Assembly: GCA_963971575.1 (NCBI GenBank)
Contig: OZ020619.1
Coordinates: 19,908,813 to 19,972,812, forward strand
From: Liopterus haemorrhoidalis
Taxonomy: Eukaryota > Arthropoda > Insecta > Coleoptera > Dytiscidae
DNA: 64,000 nt
Direction: 5' to 3'
Positions within the stretch are counted from its first letter, which is position 1; each line of letters starts with the position of its first letter. Shown here piece after piece: positions 36,141 to 49,280 of the stretch. Made by a program: the position numbers and the translations under genes. Under the pieces are notes generated by a model. It ran no database searches. It was given only the letters and a program-made list of their open reading frames with translations, and had not been told where the DNA came from.

Positions 36141-39100
36141 AAACAATTTTGTGGTTAAAATTTAGTTTACTCCCTTATTATTAACTTTACAGTAAAAAAT
36201 TTATAATAAATATTGTTGAAAATAAGAAGACAAATCTTTTATTCAAATACAATTTTTTGATTGGATAAATATTTAAAGAGTTATGGCGGGAAAACAATTT
36301 TGTGGTTAAAATTTAGTTAACTCCCTTATTAATAACTTTACAGTAAAAAATGTATTATAAATATTGTTGGAAATAAGAAGACAAATCTTTTATTCAAATA
36401 CAATTTTTTGATTGGATAAATATTTAAAGAGTTATGGCGGGAAAACAATTTTGTGGTTAAAATTTAGTTAACTCCCTTATTAATAACTTTACAGTAAAAA
36501 ATGTATAATAAATATTGTTGGAAATAAGAAGACAAATCTTTTATTCAAATACAATTTTTTGATTGGATAAATATTTAAAGAGTTATGGCGGGAAAACCAT
36601 TTTGTGGTTAAAATTTAGTTAACTCCCTTATTATTAACTTTACAGTAAAAAATGTATTATAAATGTTGTTGGAAATAAGAAGACAAATCTTTTATTAAAA
36701 TACAATTTTTTGATTGGATAAATATTTAAAGAGTTATGGCGGGAAAACAATTTTGTGGTTAAAATTTAGTTAACTCCCTTATTAATAACTTTACAGTAAA
36801 AAATGTATTATAAATATTGTTGGAAATAAGAAGACAAATCTTTTATTCAAATACAATTTTTTGATTGGATAAATATTTAAAGAGTTATGGCGGGAAAACA
36901 ATTTTGTGGTTAAAATTTAGTTTACTCCCTTATTATTAACTTTACAGTAAAAAATTTATAATAAATATTGTTGAAAATAAGAAGACAAATCTTTTATTCA
37001 AATACAATTTTTTGATTGGATAAATATTTAAAGAGTTATGGCGGGAAAACTATTTTGTGGTTAAAATTTAGTTAACTCCCTTATTAATAACTTTACAGTA
37101 AAAAATGTTTAATAAATATTGTTGGAAATAAGAAGACAAATCTTTTATTCAAATACAATTTTTTGATTGGATAAATATTTAAAGAGTTATGGCGGGAAAA
37201 CAATTTTGTGGTTAAAATTTAGTTAACTCCCTTATTAATAACTTTACAGTAAAAAATGTATTATAAATATTGTTGGAAATAAGAAGACAAATCTTTTATT
37301 CAAATACAATTTTTTGATTGGATAAATATTTAAAGAGTTATGGCGGGAAAACAATTTTGTGGTTAAAATTTAGTTAACTCCCTTATTATTAACTTTACAG
37401 TAAAAAATGTATAATAAATATTGTTGGAAATAGGAAGACAAATCTTTTATTCAAATACAATTTTTTGATTGGATAAATATTTAAAGAGTTATGGCGGGAA
37501 AACCATTTTGTGGTTAAAATTTAGTTAACTCCCTTATTATTAACTTTACAGTAAAAAATGTATTATAAATGTTGTTGGAAATAAGAAGACAAATCTTTTA
37601 TTAAAAGACAATTTTTTGATTGGATAAATATTTAAAGAGTTATAACGGGAAAACAATTTTGTGGTTAAAATTTAGTTAACTCCCTTATTATTAACTTAAC
37701 AGTAAAAAATGTATAATAAATATTGTTGGAAATAAGAAGACAAATCTTTTATTCAAATACAATTTTTTGATTGGATAAATATTTAAAGAGTTATGGCGGG
37801 AAAACAATTTTGTGGTTAAAATTTAGTTTACTCCCTTATTATTAACTTTACAGTAAAAAATTTATAATAAATATTGTTGAAAATAAGAAGACAAATCTTT
37901 TATTCAAATACAATTTTTTGATTGGATAAATATTTAAAGAGTTATGGCGGGAAAACAATTTTGTGGTTAAAATTTAGTTAACTCCCTTATTAATAACTTT
38001 ACAGTAAAAAATGTATTATAAATATTGTTGGAAATAAGAAGACAAATCTTTTATTCAAATACAATTTTTTGATTGGATAAATATTTAAAGAGTTATGGCG
38101 GGAAAACAATTTTGTGGTTAAAATTTAGTTAACTCCCTTATTAATAACTTTACAGTAAAAAATGTATAATAAATATTGTTGGAAATAAGAAGACAAATCT
38201 TTTATTCAAATACAATTTTTTGATTGGATAAATATTTAAAGAGTTATGGCGGGAAAACCATTTTGTGGTTAAAATTTAGTTAACTCCCTTATTATTAACT
38301 TTACAGTAAAAAATGTATTATAAATGTTGTTGGAAATAAGAAGACAAATCTTTTATTAAAATACAATTTTTTGATTGGATAAATATTTAAAGAGTTATGG
38401 CGGGAAAACAATTTTGTGGTTAAAATTTAGTTAACTCCCTTATTAATAACTTTACAGTAAAAAATGTATTATAAATATTGTTGGAAATAAGAAGACAAAT
38501 CTTTTATTCAAATACAATTTTTTGATTGGATAAATATTTAAAGAGTTATGGCGGGAAAACAATTTTGTGGTTAAAATTTAGTTTACTCCCTTATTATTAA
38601 CTTTACAGTAAAAAATTTATAATAAATATTGTTGAAAATAAGAAGACAAATCTTTTATTCAAATACAATTTTTTGATTGGATAAATATTTAAAGAGTTAT
38701 GGCGGGAAAACTATTTTGTGGTTAAAATTTAGTTAACTCCCTTATTAATAACTTTACAGTAAAAAATGTTTTATAAATATTGTTGGAAATAAGAAGACAA
38801 ATCTTTTATTCAAATACAATTTTTTGATTGGATAAATATTTAAAGAGTTATGGCGGGAAAACAATTTTGTGGTTAAAATTTAGTTTACTCCCTTATTATT
38901 AACTTTACAGTAAAAAATTTATAATAAATATTGTTGAAAATAAGAAGACAAATCTTTTATTCAAATACAATTTTTTGATTGGATAAATATTTAAAGAGTT
39001 ATGGCGGGAAAACCATTTTGTGGTTAAAATTTAGTTAACTCCCTTATTATTAACTTTACAGTAAAAAATGTATTATAAATGTTGTTGGAAATAAGAAGAC

Positions 39101-41960
39101 AAATCTTTTATTAAAATACAATTTTTTGATTGGATAAATATTTAAAGAGTTATGGCGGGAAAACAATTTTGTGGTTAAAATTTAGTTAACTCCCTTATTA
39201 ATAACTTTACAGTAAAAAATGTATTATAAATATTGTTGGAAATAAGAAGACAAATCTTTTATTCAAATACAATTTTTTGATTGGATAAATATTTAAAGAG
39301 TTATGGCGGGAAAACAATTTTGTGGTTAAAATTTAGTTTACTCCCTTATTATTAACTTTACAGTAAAAAATTTATAATAAATATTGTTGAAAATAAGAAG
39401 ACAAATCTTTTATTCAAATACAATTTTTTGATTGGATAAATATTTAAAGAGTTATGGCGGGAAAACAATTTTGTGGTTAAAATTTAGTTAACTCCCTTAT
39501 TAATAACTTTACAGTAAAAAATGTTTAATAAATATTGTTGGAAATAAGAAGACAAATCTTTTATTCAAATACAATTTTTTGATTGGATAAATATTTAAAG
39601 AGTTATGGCGGGAAAACAATTTTGTGGTTAAAATTTAGTTAACTCCCTTATTATTAACTTTACAGTAAAAAATGTATTATAAATATTGTTGGAAATAAGA
39701 AGACAAATCTTTTATTCAAATACAATTTTTTGATTGGATAAATATTTAAAGAGTTATGGCGGGAAAACAATTTTGTGGTTAAAATTTAGTTAACTCCCTT
39801 ATTATTAACTTAACAGTAAAAAATGTAAAATAAATATTGTTGGAAATAAGAAGACAAATCTTTTATTCAAATACAATTTTTTGATTGGATAAATATTTAA
39901 AGAGTTATGGCGGGAAAACAATTTTGTGGTTAAAATTTAGTTAACTCCCTTATTAATAACTTTACAGTAAAAAATGTATAATAAATATTGTTGGAAATAA
40001 GAAGACAAATCTTTTATTCAAATACAATTTTTTGAATGGATAAATATTTAAAGAGTTATGGCGGGAAAACCATTTTGTGGTTAAAATTTAGTTAACTCCC
40101 TTATTATTAACTTTACAGTAAAAAATGTATTATAAATGTTGTTGAAAATAAGAAGACAAATCTTTTATTAAAATACAATTTTTTGATTGGATAAATATTT
40201 AAAGAGTTATGGCGGGAAAACAATTTTGTGGTTAAAATTTAGTTAACTCCCTTATTAATAACTTTACAGTAAAAAATGTTTAATAAATATTGTTGGAAAT
40301 AAGAAGACAAATCTTTTATTCAAATACAATTTTTTGATTGGATAAATATTTAAAGAGTTATGGCGGGAAAACAATTTTGTGGTTAAAATTTAGTTAACTC
40401 CCTTATTATTAACTTTACAGTAAAAAATGTATTATAAATATTGTTGGAAATAAGAAGACAAATCTTTTATTCAAATACAATTTTTTGATTGGATAAATAT
40501 TTAAAGAGTTATGGCGGGAAAACAATTTTGTGGTTAAAATTTAGTTAACTCCCTTATTATTAACTTAACAGTAAAAAATGTATAATAAATATTGTTGGAA
40601 ATAAGAAGACAAATCTTTTATTCAAATACAATTTTTTGATTGGATAAATATTTAAAGAGTTATGGCGGGAAAACAATTTTGTGGTTAAAATTTAGTTAAC
40701 TCCCTTATTAATAACTTTACAGTAAAAAATGTATAATAAATATTGTTGGAAATAAGAAGACAAATCTTTTATTCAAATACAATTTTTTGAATGGATAAAT
40801 ATTTAAAGAGTTATGGCGGGAAAACCATTTTGTGGTTAAAATTTAGTTAACTCCCTTATTATTAACTTTACAGTAAAAAATGTATTATAAATGTTGTTGG
40901 AAATAAGAAGACAAATCTTTTATTAAAATACAATTTTTTTATTGGATAAATATTTAAAGAGTTATGGCGGGAAAACCATTTTGTGGTTAAAATTTAGTTA
41001 ACTCCCTTATTATTAACTTTACAGTAAAAAATGTATTATAAATGTTGTTGGAAATAAGAAGACAAATCTTTTATTAAAATACAATTTTTTGATTGGATAA
41101 ATATTTAAAGAGTTATGGCGGGAAAACAATTTTGTGGTTAAAATTTAGTTAACTCCCTTATTAATAACTTTACAGTAAAAAATGTTTTATAAATATTGTT
41201 GGAAATAAGAAGACAAATCTTTTATTCAAATACAATTTTTTGATTGGATAAATATTTAAAGAGTTATGGCGGGAAAACAATTTTGTGGTTAAAATTTAGT
41301 TTACTCCCTTATTATTAACTTTACAGTAAAAAATTTATAATAAATATTGTTGAAAATAAGAAGACAAATCTTTTATTAAAATACAATTTTTTGATTGGAT
41401 AAATATTTAAAGAGTTATGGCGGGAAAACAATTTTGTGGTTAAAATTTAGTTAACTCCCTTATTATTAACTTAACAGTAAAAAATGTATAATAAATATTG
41501 TTGGAAATAAGAAGACAAATCTTTTATTCAAATACAATTTTTTGATTGGATAAATATTTAAAGAGTTATGGCGGGAAAACAATTTTGTGGTTAAAATTTA
41601 GTTAACTCCCTTATTAATAACTTTACAGTAAAAAATGTATAATAAATAATGTTGGAAATAAGAAGACAAATCTTTTATTCAAATACAATTTTTTGATTGG
41701 ATAAATATTTAAAGAGTTATGGCGGGAAAACCATTTTGTGGTTAAAATTTAGTTAACTCCCTTATTATTAACTTTACAGTAAAAAATGTATTATAAATGT
41801 TGTTGGAAATAAGAAGACAAATCTTTTATTAAAATACAATTTTTTGATTGGATAAATATTTAAAGAGTTATGGCGGGAAAACAATTTTGTGGTTAAAATT
41901 TAGTTAACTCCCTTATTAATAACTTTACAGTAAAAAATGTTTAATAAATATTGTTGGAAA
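36140..41960 (+). repeat. Domain B, middle part with shorter and mosaic repeats
   Basis: About 38 units of domain B classes. The last aacggg unit is at 37644, 2,416 bp (16 units) after the one before. The aaaactatt mark is at 37046 and 38707, 11 units apart, so a shorter block is repeated here. Single changes include an atgtaaaataa tail near 39826 (seen again near 58247), ttttttattgg near 40937 and aaataatgttgg at 41647. The last returns at 43761, 47234, 51915, 57351 and 62636. Confidence 0.65.
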
Positions 41961-43680
41961 TAAGAAGACAAATCTTTTATTCAAATACAATTTTTTGATT
42001 GGATAAATATTTAAAGAGTTATGGCGGGAAAACAATTTTGTGGTTAAAATTTAGTTAACTCCCTTATTATTAACTTTACAGTAAAAAATGTATTATAAAT
42101 ATTGTTGGAAATAAGAAGACAAATCTTTTATTCAAATACAATTTTTTGATTGGATAAATATTTAAAGAGTTATGGCGGGAAAACAATTTTGTGGTTAAAA
42201 TTTAGTTAACTCCCTTATTATTAACTTAACAGTAAAAAATGTATAATAAATATTGTTGGAAATAAGAAGACAAATCTTTTATTCAAATACAATTTTTTGA
42301 TTGGATAAATATTTAAAGAGTTATGGCGGGAAAACAATTTTGTGGTTAAAATTTAGTTAACTCCCTTATTAATAACTTTACAGTAAAAAATGTATAATAA
42401 ATATTGTTGGAAATAAGAAGACAAATCTTTTATTCAAATACAATTTTTTGAATGGATAAATATTTAAAGAGTTATGGCGGGAAAACCATTTTGTGGTTAA
42501 AATTTAGTTAACTCCCTTATTATTAACTTTACAGTAAAAAATGTATTATAAATGTTGTTGGAAATAAGAAGACAAATCTTTTATTAAAATACAATTTTTT
42601 GATTGGATAAATATTTAAAGAGTTATGGCGGGAAAACCATTTTGTGGTTAAAATTTAGTTAACTCCCTTATTATTAACTTTACAGTAAAAAATGTATTAT
42701 AAATGTTGTTGGAAATAAGAAGACAAATCTTTTATTAAAATACAATTTTTTGATTGGATAAATATTTAAAGAGTTATGGCGGGAAAACAATTTTGTGGTT
42801 AAAATTTAGTTAACTCCCTTATTAATAACTTTACAGTAAAAAATGTATTATAAATATTGTTGGAAATAAGAAGACAAATCTTTTATTCAAATACAATTTT
42901 TTGATTGGATAAATATTTAAAGAGTTATGGCGGGAAAACAATTTTGTGGTTAAAATTTAGTTAACTCCCTTATTAATAACTTTACAGTAAAAAATGTTTT
43001 ATAAATATTGTTGGAAATAAGAAGACAAATCTTTTATTCAAATACAATTTTTTGATTGGATAAATATTTAAAGAGTTATGGCGGGAAAACAATTTTGTGG
43101 TTAAAATTTAGTTTACTCCCTTATTATTAACTTTACAGTAAAAAATTTATAATAAATATTGTTGAAAATAAGAAGACAAATCTTTTATTAAAATACAATT
43201 TTTTGATTGGATAAATATTTAAAGAGTTATGGCGGGAAAACAACTTTGTGGTTAAAATTTAGTTAACTCCCTTATTATTAACTTAACAGTAAAAAATGTA
43301 TAATAAATATTGTTGGAAATAAGAAGACAAATCTTTTATTCAAATACAATTTTTTGATTGGATAAATATTTAAAGAGTTATGGCGGGAAAACAATTTTGT
43401 GGTTAAAATTTAGTTTACTCCCTTATTATTAACTTTACAGTAAAAAATTTATAATAAATATTGTTGAAAATAAGAAGACAAATCTTTTATTCAAATACAA
43501 TTTTTTGATTGGATAAATATTTAAAGAGTTATGGCGGGAAAACAATTTTGTGGTTAAAATTTAGTTAACTCCCTTATTAATAACTTTACAGCAAAAAGTG
43601 TATTATAAATATTGTTGGAAATAAGAAGACAAATCTTTTATTCAAATACAATTTTTTGATTGGATAAATATTTAAAGAGT
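41960..43680 (+). repeat. Domain B block later repeated at an offset of 3,020 bp (20 units)
   Basis: Marks recur 3,020 bp later: gaatgg 42450 to 45470, caactttgtgg 43241 to 46261, gcaaaaagtg 43591 to 46611. The match ends near 43680, because the aaataatgttgg unit at 43761 has no partner at that offset. The partner stretch is about 44980-46700. Confidence 0.8.
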
Positions 43681-44600
43681 TATGGCGGGAAAACAATTTT
43701 GTGGTTAAAATTTAGTTAACTCCCTTATTAATAACTTTACAGTAAAAAATGTATAATAAATAATGTTGGAAATAAGAAGACAAATCTTTTATTCAAATAC
43801 AATTTTTTGATTGGATAAATATTTAAAGAGTTATGGCGGGAAAACCATTTTGTGGTTAAAATTTAGTTAACTCCCTTATTATTAACTTTACAGTAAAAAA
43901 TGTATTATAAATGTTGTTGGAAATAAGAAGACAAATCTTTTATTAAAATACAATTTTTTGATTGGATAAATATTTAAAGAGTTATGGCGGGAAAACAATT
44001 TTGTGGTTAAAATTTAGTTAACTCCCTTATTAATAACTTTACAGTAAAAAATGTATTATAAATATTGTTGGAAATAAGAAGACAAATCTTTTATTCAAAT
44101 ACAATTTTTTGATTGGATAAATATTTAAAGAGTTATGGCGGGAAAACAATTTTGTGGTTAAAATTTAGTTTACTCCCTTATTATTAACTTTACAGTAAAA
44201 AATTTATAATAAATATTGTTGAAAATAAGAAGACAAATCTTTTATTCAAATACAATTTTTTGATTGGATAAATATTTAAAGAGTTATGGCGGGAAAACAA
44301 TTTTGTGGTTAAAATTTAGTTAACTCCCTTATTAATAACTTTACAGTAAAAAATGTTTAATAAATATTGTTGGAAATAAGAAGACAAATCTTTTATTCAA
44401 ATACAATTTTTTGATTGGATAAATATTTAAAGAGTTATGGCGGGAAAACAATTTTGTGGTTAAAATTTAGTTAACTCCCTTATTATTAACTTTACAGTAA
44501 AAAATGTATTATAAATATTGTTGGAAATAAGAAGACAAATCTTTTATTCAAATACAATTTTTTGATTGGATAAATATTTAAAGAGTTATGGCGGGAAAAC
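43680..44600 (+). repeat. Domain B units between duplicated blocks
   Basis: About six units linking the 20-unit offset block to the 31-unit block. It includes an aaataatgttgg unit (43761), an aaaaccatt/gttgttgg unit with its ttattaaaatac follower, a class-c gttgaaaa unit and an atgtttaataa tail. The same order occurs at about 47150-48000, at an offset of 3,473 bp (23 units). Confidence 0.65.
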
Positions 44601-47600
44601 AATTTTGTGGTTAAAATTTAGTTAACTCCCTTATTATTAACTTAACAGTAAAAAATGTATTATAAATATTGTTGGAAATAAGAAGACAAATCTTTTATTC
44701 AAATACAATTTTTTGATTGGATAAATATTTAAAGAGTTATGGCGGGAAAACAATTTTGTGGTTAAAATTTAGTTTACTCCCTTATTATTAACTTTACAGT
44801 AAAAAATTTATAATAAATATTGTTGAAAATAAGAAGACAAATCTTTTATTCAAATACAATTTTTTGATTGGATAAATATTTAAAGAGTTATGGCGGGAAA
44901 ACAATTTTGTGGTTAAAATTTAGTTAACTCCCTTATTAATAACTTTACAGCAAAAAATGTATTATAAATATTGTTGGAAATAAGAAGACAAATCTTTTAT
45001 TCAAATACAATTTTTTGATTGGATAAATATTTAAAGAGTTATGGCGGGAAAACAATTTTGTGGTTAAAATTTAGTTAACTCCCTTATTATTAACTTTACA
45101 GTAAAAAATGTATTATAAATATTGTTGGAAATAAGAAGACAAATCTTTTATTCAAATACAATTTTTTGATTGGATAAATATTTAAAGAGTTATGGCGGGA
45201 AAACAATTTTGTGGTTAAAATTTAGTTAACTCCCTTATTATTAACTTAACAGTAAAAAATGTATAATAAATATTGTTGGAAATAAGAAGACAAATCTTTT
45301 ATTCAAATACAATTTTTTGATTGGATAAATATTTAAAGAGTTATGGCGGGAAAACAATTTTGTGGTTAAAATTTAGTTAACTCCCTTATTAATAACTTTA
45401 CAGTAAAAAATGTATAATAAATATTGTTGGAAATAAGAAGACAAATCTTTTATTCAAATACAATTTTTTGAATGGATAAATATTTAAAGAGTTATGGCGG
45501 GAAAACCATTTTGTGGTTAAAATTTAGTTAACTCCCTTATTATTAACTTTACAGTAAAAAATGTATTATAAATGTTGTTGGAAATAAGAAGACAAATCTT
45601 TTATTAAAATACAATTTTTTGATTGGATAAATATTTAAAGAGTTATGGCGGGAAAACCATTTTGTGGTTAAAATTTAGTTAACTCCCTTATTATTAACTT
45701 TACAGTAAAAAATGTATTATAAATGTTGTTGGAAATAAGAAGACAAATCTTTTATTAAAATACAATTTTTTGATTGGATAAATATTTAAAGAGTTATGGC
45801 GGGAAAACAATTTTGTGGTTAAAATTTAGTTAACTCCCTTATTAATAACTTTACAGTAAAAAATGTATTATAAATATTGTTGGAAATAAGAAGACAAATC
45901 TTTTATTCAAATACAATTTTTTGATTGGATAAATATTTAAAGAGTTATGGCGGGAAAACAATTTTGTGGTTAAAATTTAGTTAACTCCCTTATTAATAAC
46001 TTTACAGTAAAAAATGTTTTATAAATATTGTTGGAAATAAGAAGACAAATCTTTTATTCAAATACAATTTTTTGATTGGATAAATATTTAAAGAGTTATG
46101 GCGGGAAAACAATTTTGTGGTTAAAATTTAGTTTACTCCCTTATTATTAACTTTACAGTAAAAAATTTATAATAAATATTGTTGAAAATAAGAAGACAAA
46201 TCTTTTATTAAAATACAATTTTTTGATTGGATAAATATTTAAAGAGTTATGGCGGGAAAACAACTTTGTGGTTAAAATTTAGTTAACTCCCTTATTATTA
46301 ACTTAACAGTAAAAAATGTATAATAAATATTGTTGGAAATAAGAAGACAAATCTTTTATTCAAATACAATTTTTTGATTGGATAAATATTTAAAGAGTTA
46401 TGGCGGGAAAACAATTTTGTGGTTAAAATTTAGTTTACTCCCTTATTATTAACTTTACAGTAAAAAATTTATAATAAATATTGTTGAAAATAAGAAGACA
46501 AATCTTTTATTCAAATACAATTTTTTGATTGGATAAATATTTAAAGAGTTATGGCGGGAAAACAATTTTGTGGTTAAAATTTAGTTAACTCCCTTATTAA
46601 TAACTTTACAGCAAAAAGTGTATTATAAATATTGTTGGAAATAAGAAGACAAATCTTTTATTCAAATACAATTTTTTGATTGGATAAATATTTAAAGAGT
46701 TATGGCGGGAAAACAACTTTGTGGTTAAAATTTAGTTAACTCCCTTATTATTAACTTAACAGTAAAAAATGTATAATAAATATTGTTGGAAATAAGAAGA
46801 CAAATCTTTTATTCAAATACAATTTTTTGATTGGATAAATATTTAAAGAGTTATGGCGGGAAAACAATTTTGTGGTTAAAATTTAGTTTACTCCCTTATT
46901 ATTAACTTTACAGTAAAAAATTTATAATAAATATTGTTGAAAATAAGAAGACAAATCTTTTATTCAAATACAATTTTTTGATTGGATAAATATTTAAAGA
47001 GTTATGGCGGGAAAACAATTTTGTGGTTAAAATTTAGTTAACTCCCTTATTAATAACTTTACAGCAAAAAGTGTATTATAAATATTGTTGGAAATAAGAA
47101 GACAAATCTTTTATTCAAATACAATTTTTTGATTGGATAAATATTTAAAGAGTTATGGCGGGAAAACAATTTTGTGGTTAAAATTTAGTTAACTCCCTTA
47201 TTAATAACTTTACAGTAAAAAATGTATAATAAATAATGTTGGAAATAAGAAGACAAATCTTTTATTCAAATACAATTTTTTGATTGGATAAATATTTAAA
47301 GAGTTATGGCGGGAAAACCATTTTGTGGTTAAAATTTAGTTAACTCCCTTATTATTAACTTTACAGTAAAAAATGTATTATAAATGTTGTTGGAAATAAG
47401 AAGACAAATCTTTTATTAAAATACAATTTTTTGATTGGATAAATATTTAAAGAGTTATGGCGGGAAAACAATTTTGTGGTTAAAATTTAGTTAACTCCCT
47501 TATTAATAACTTTACAGTAAAAAATGTATTATAAATATTGTTGGAAATAAGAAGACAAATCTTTTATTCAAATACAATTTTTTGATTGGATAAATATTTA

Positions 47601-49280
47601 AAGAGTTATGGCGGGAAAACAATTTTGTGGTTAAAATTTAGTTTACTCCCTTATTATTAACTTTACAGTAAAAAATTTATAATAAATATTGTTGAAAATA
47701 AGAAGACAAATCTTTTATTTAAATACAATTTTTTGATTGGATAAATATTTAAAGAGTTATGGCGGGAAAACAATTTTGTGGTTAAAATTTAGTTAACTCC
47801 CTTATTAATAACTTTACAGTAAAAAATGTTTAATAAATATTGTTGGAAATAAGAAGACAAATCTTTTATTCAAATACAATTTTTTGATTGGATAAATATT
47901 TAAAGAGTTATGGCGGGAAAACAATTTTGTGGTTAAAATTTAGTTAACTCCCTTATTATTAACTTTACAGTAAAAAATGTATTATAAATATTGTTGGAAA
48001 TAAGAAGACAAATCTTTTATTCAAATACAATTTTTTGATTGGATAAATATTTAAAGAGTTATGGCGGGAAAACAATTTTGTGGTTAAAATTTAGTTAACT
48101 CCCTTATTATTAACTTAACAGTAAAAAATGTATTATAAATATTGTTGGAAATAAGAAGACAAATCTTTTATTCAAATACAATTTTTTGATTGGATAAATA
48201 TTTAAAGAGTTATGGCGGGAAAACAATTTTGTGGTTAAAATTTAGTTTACTCCCTTATTATTAACTTTACAGTAAAAAATTTATAATAAATATTGTTGAA
48301 AATAAGAAGACAAATCTTTTATTCAAATACAATTTTTTGATTGGATAAATATTTAAAGAGTTATGGCGGGAAAACAATTTTGTGGTTAAAATTTAGTTAA
48401 CTCCCTTATTAATAACTTTACAGCAAAAAATGTATTACAAATATTGTTGGAAATAAGAAGACAAATCTTTTATTCAAATACAATTTTTTGATTGGATAAA
48501 TATTTAAAGAGTTATGGCGGGAAAACAATTTTGTGGTTAAAATTTAGTTAACTCCCTTATTATTAACTTAACAGTAAAAAATGTATAATAAATATTGTTG
48601 GAAATAAGAAGACAAATCTTTTATTCAAATACAATTTTTTGATTGGATAAATATTTAAAGAGTTATGGCGGGAAAACAATTTTGTGGTTAAAATTTAGTT
48701 AACTCCCTTATTAATAACTTTACAGTAAAAAATGTATAATAAATATTGTTGGAAATAAGAAGACAAATCTTTTATTCAAATACAATTTTTTGAATGGATA
48801 AATATTTAAAGAGTTATGGCGGGAAAACAATTTTGTGGTTAAAATTTAGTTAACTCCCTTATTATTAACTTTACAGTAAAAAATGTATTATAAATATTGT
48901 TGGAAATAAGAAGACAAATCTTTTATTCAAATACAATTTTTTGATTGGATAAATATTTAAAGAGTTATGGCGGGAAAACAATTTTGTGGTTAAAATTTAG
49001 TTAACTCCCTTATTATTAACTTAACAGTAAAAAATGTATTATAAATATTGTTGGAAATAAGAAGACAAATCTTTTATTCAAATACAATTTTTTGATTGGA
49101 TAAATATTTAAAGAGTTATGGCGGGAAAACAATTTTGTGGTTAAAATTTAGTTTACTCCCTTATTATTAACTTTACAGTAAAAAATTTATAATAAATATT
49201 GTTGAAAATAAGAAGACAAATCTTTTATTCAAATACAATTTTTTGATTGGATAAATATTTAAAGAGTTATGGCGGGAAAA
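44600..49280 (+). repeat. Domain B 31-unit block (4,681 bp), copy 1
   Basis: Marks recur exactly 4,681 bp (31 times 151) later: gcaaaaaatg 44950 to 49631, gcaaaaagtg 46611 to 51292 and 47064 to 51745, aaataatgttgg 47234 to 51915, tcttttattt head 47711 to 52392, tgtattacaa 48431 to 53112. A three-unit (453-bp) repeat lies inside it, shown by the two gcaaaaagtg units 46611 and 47064. Confidence 0.88.
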
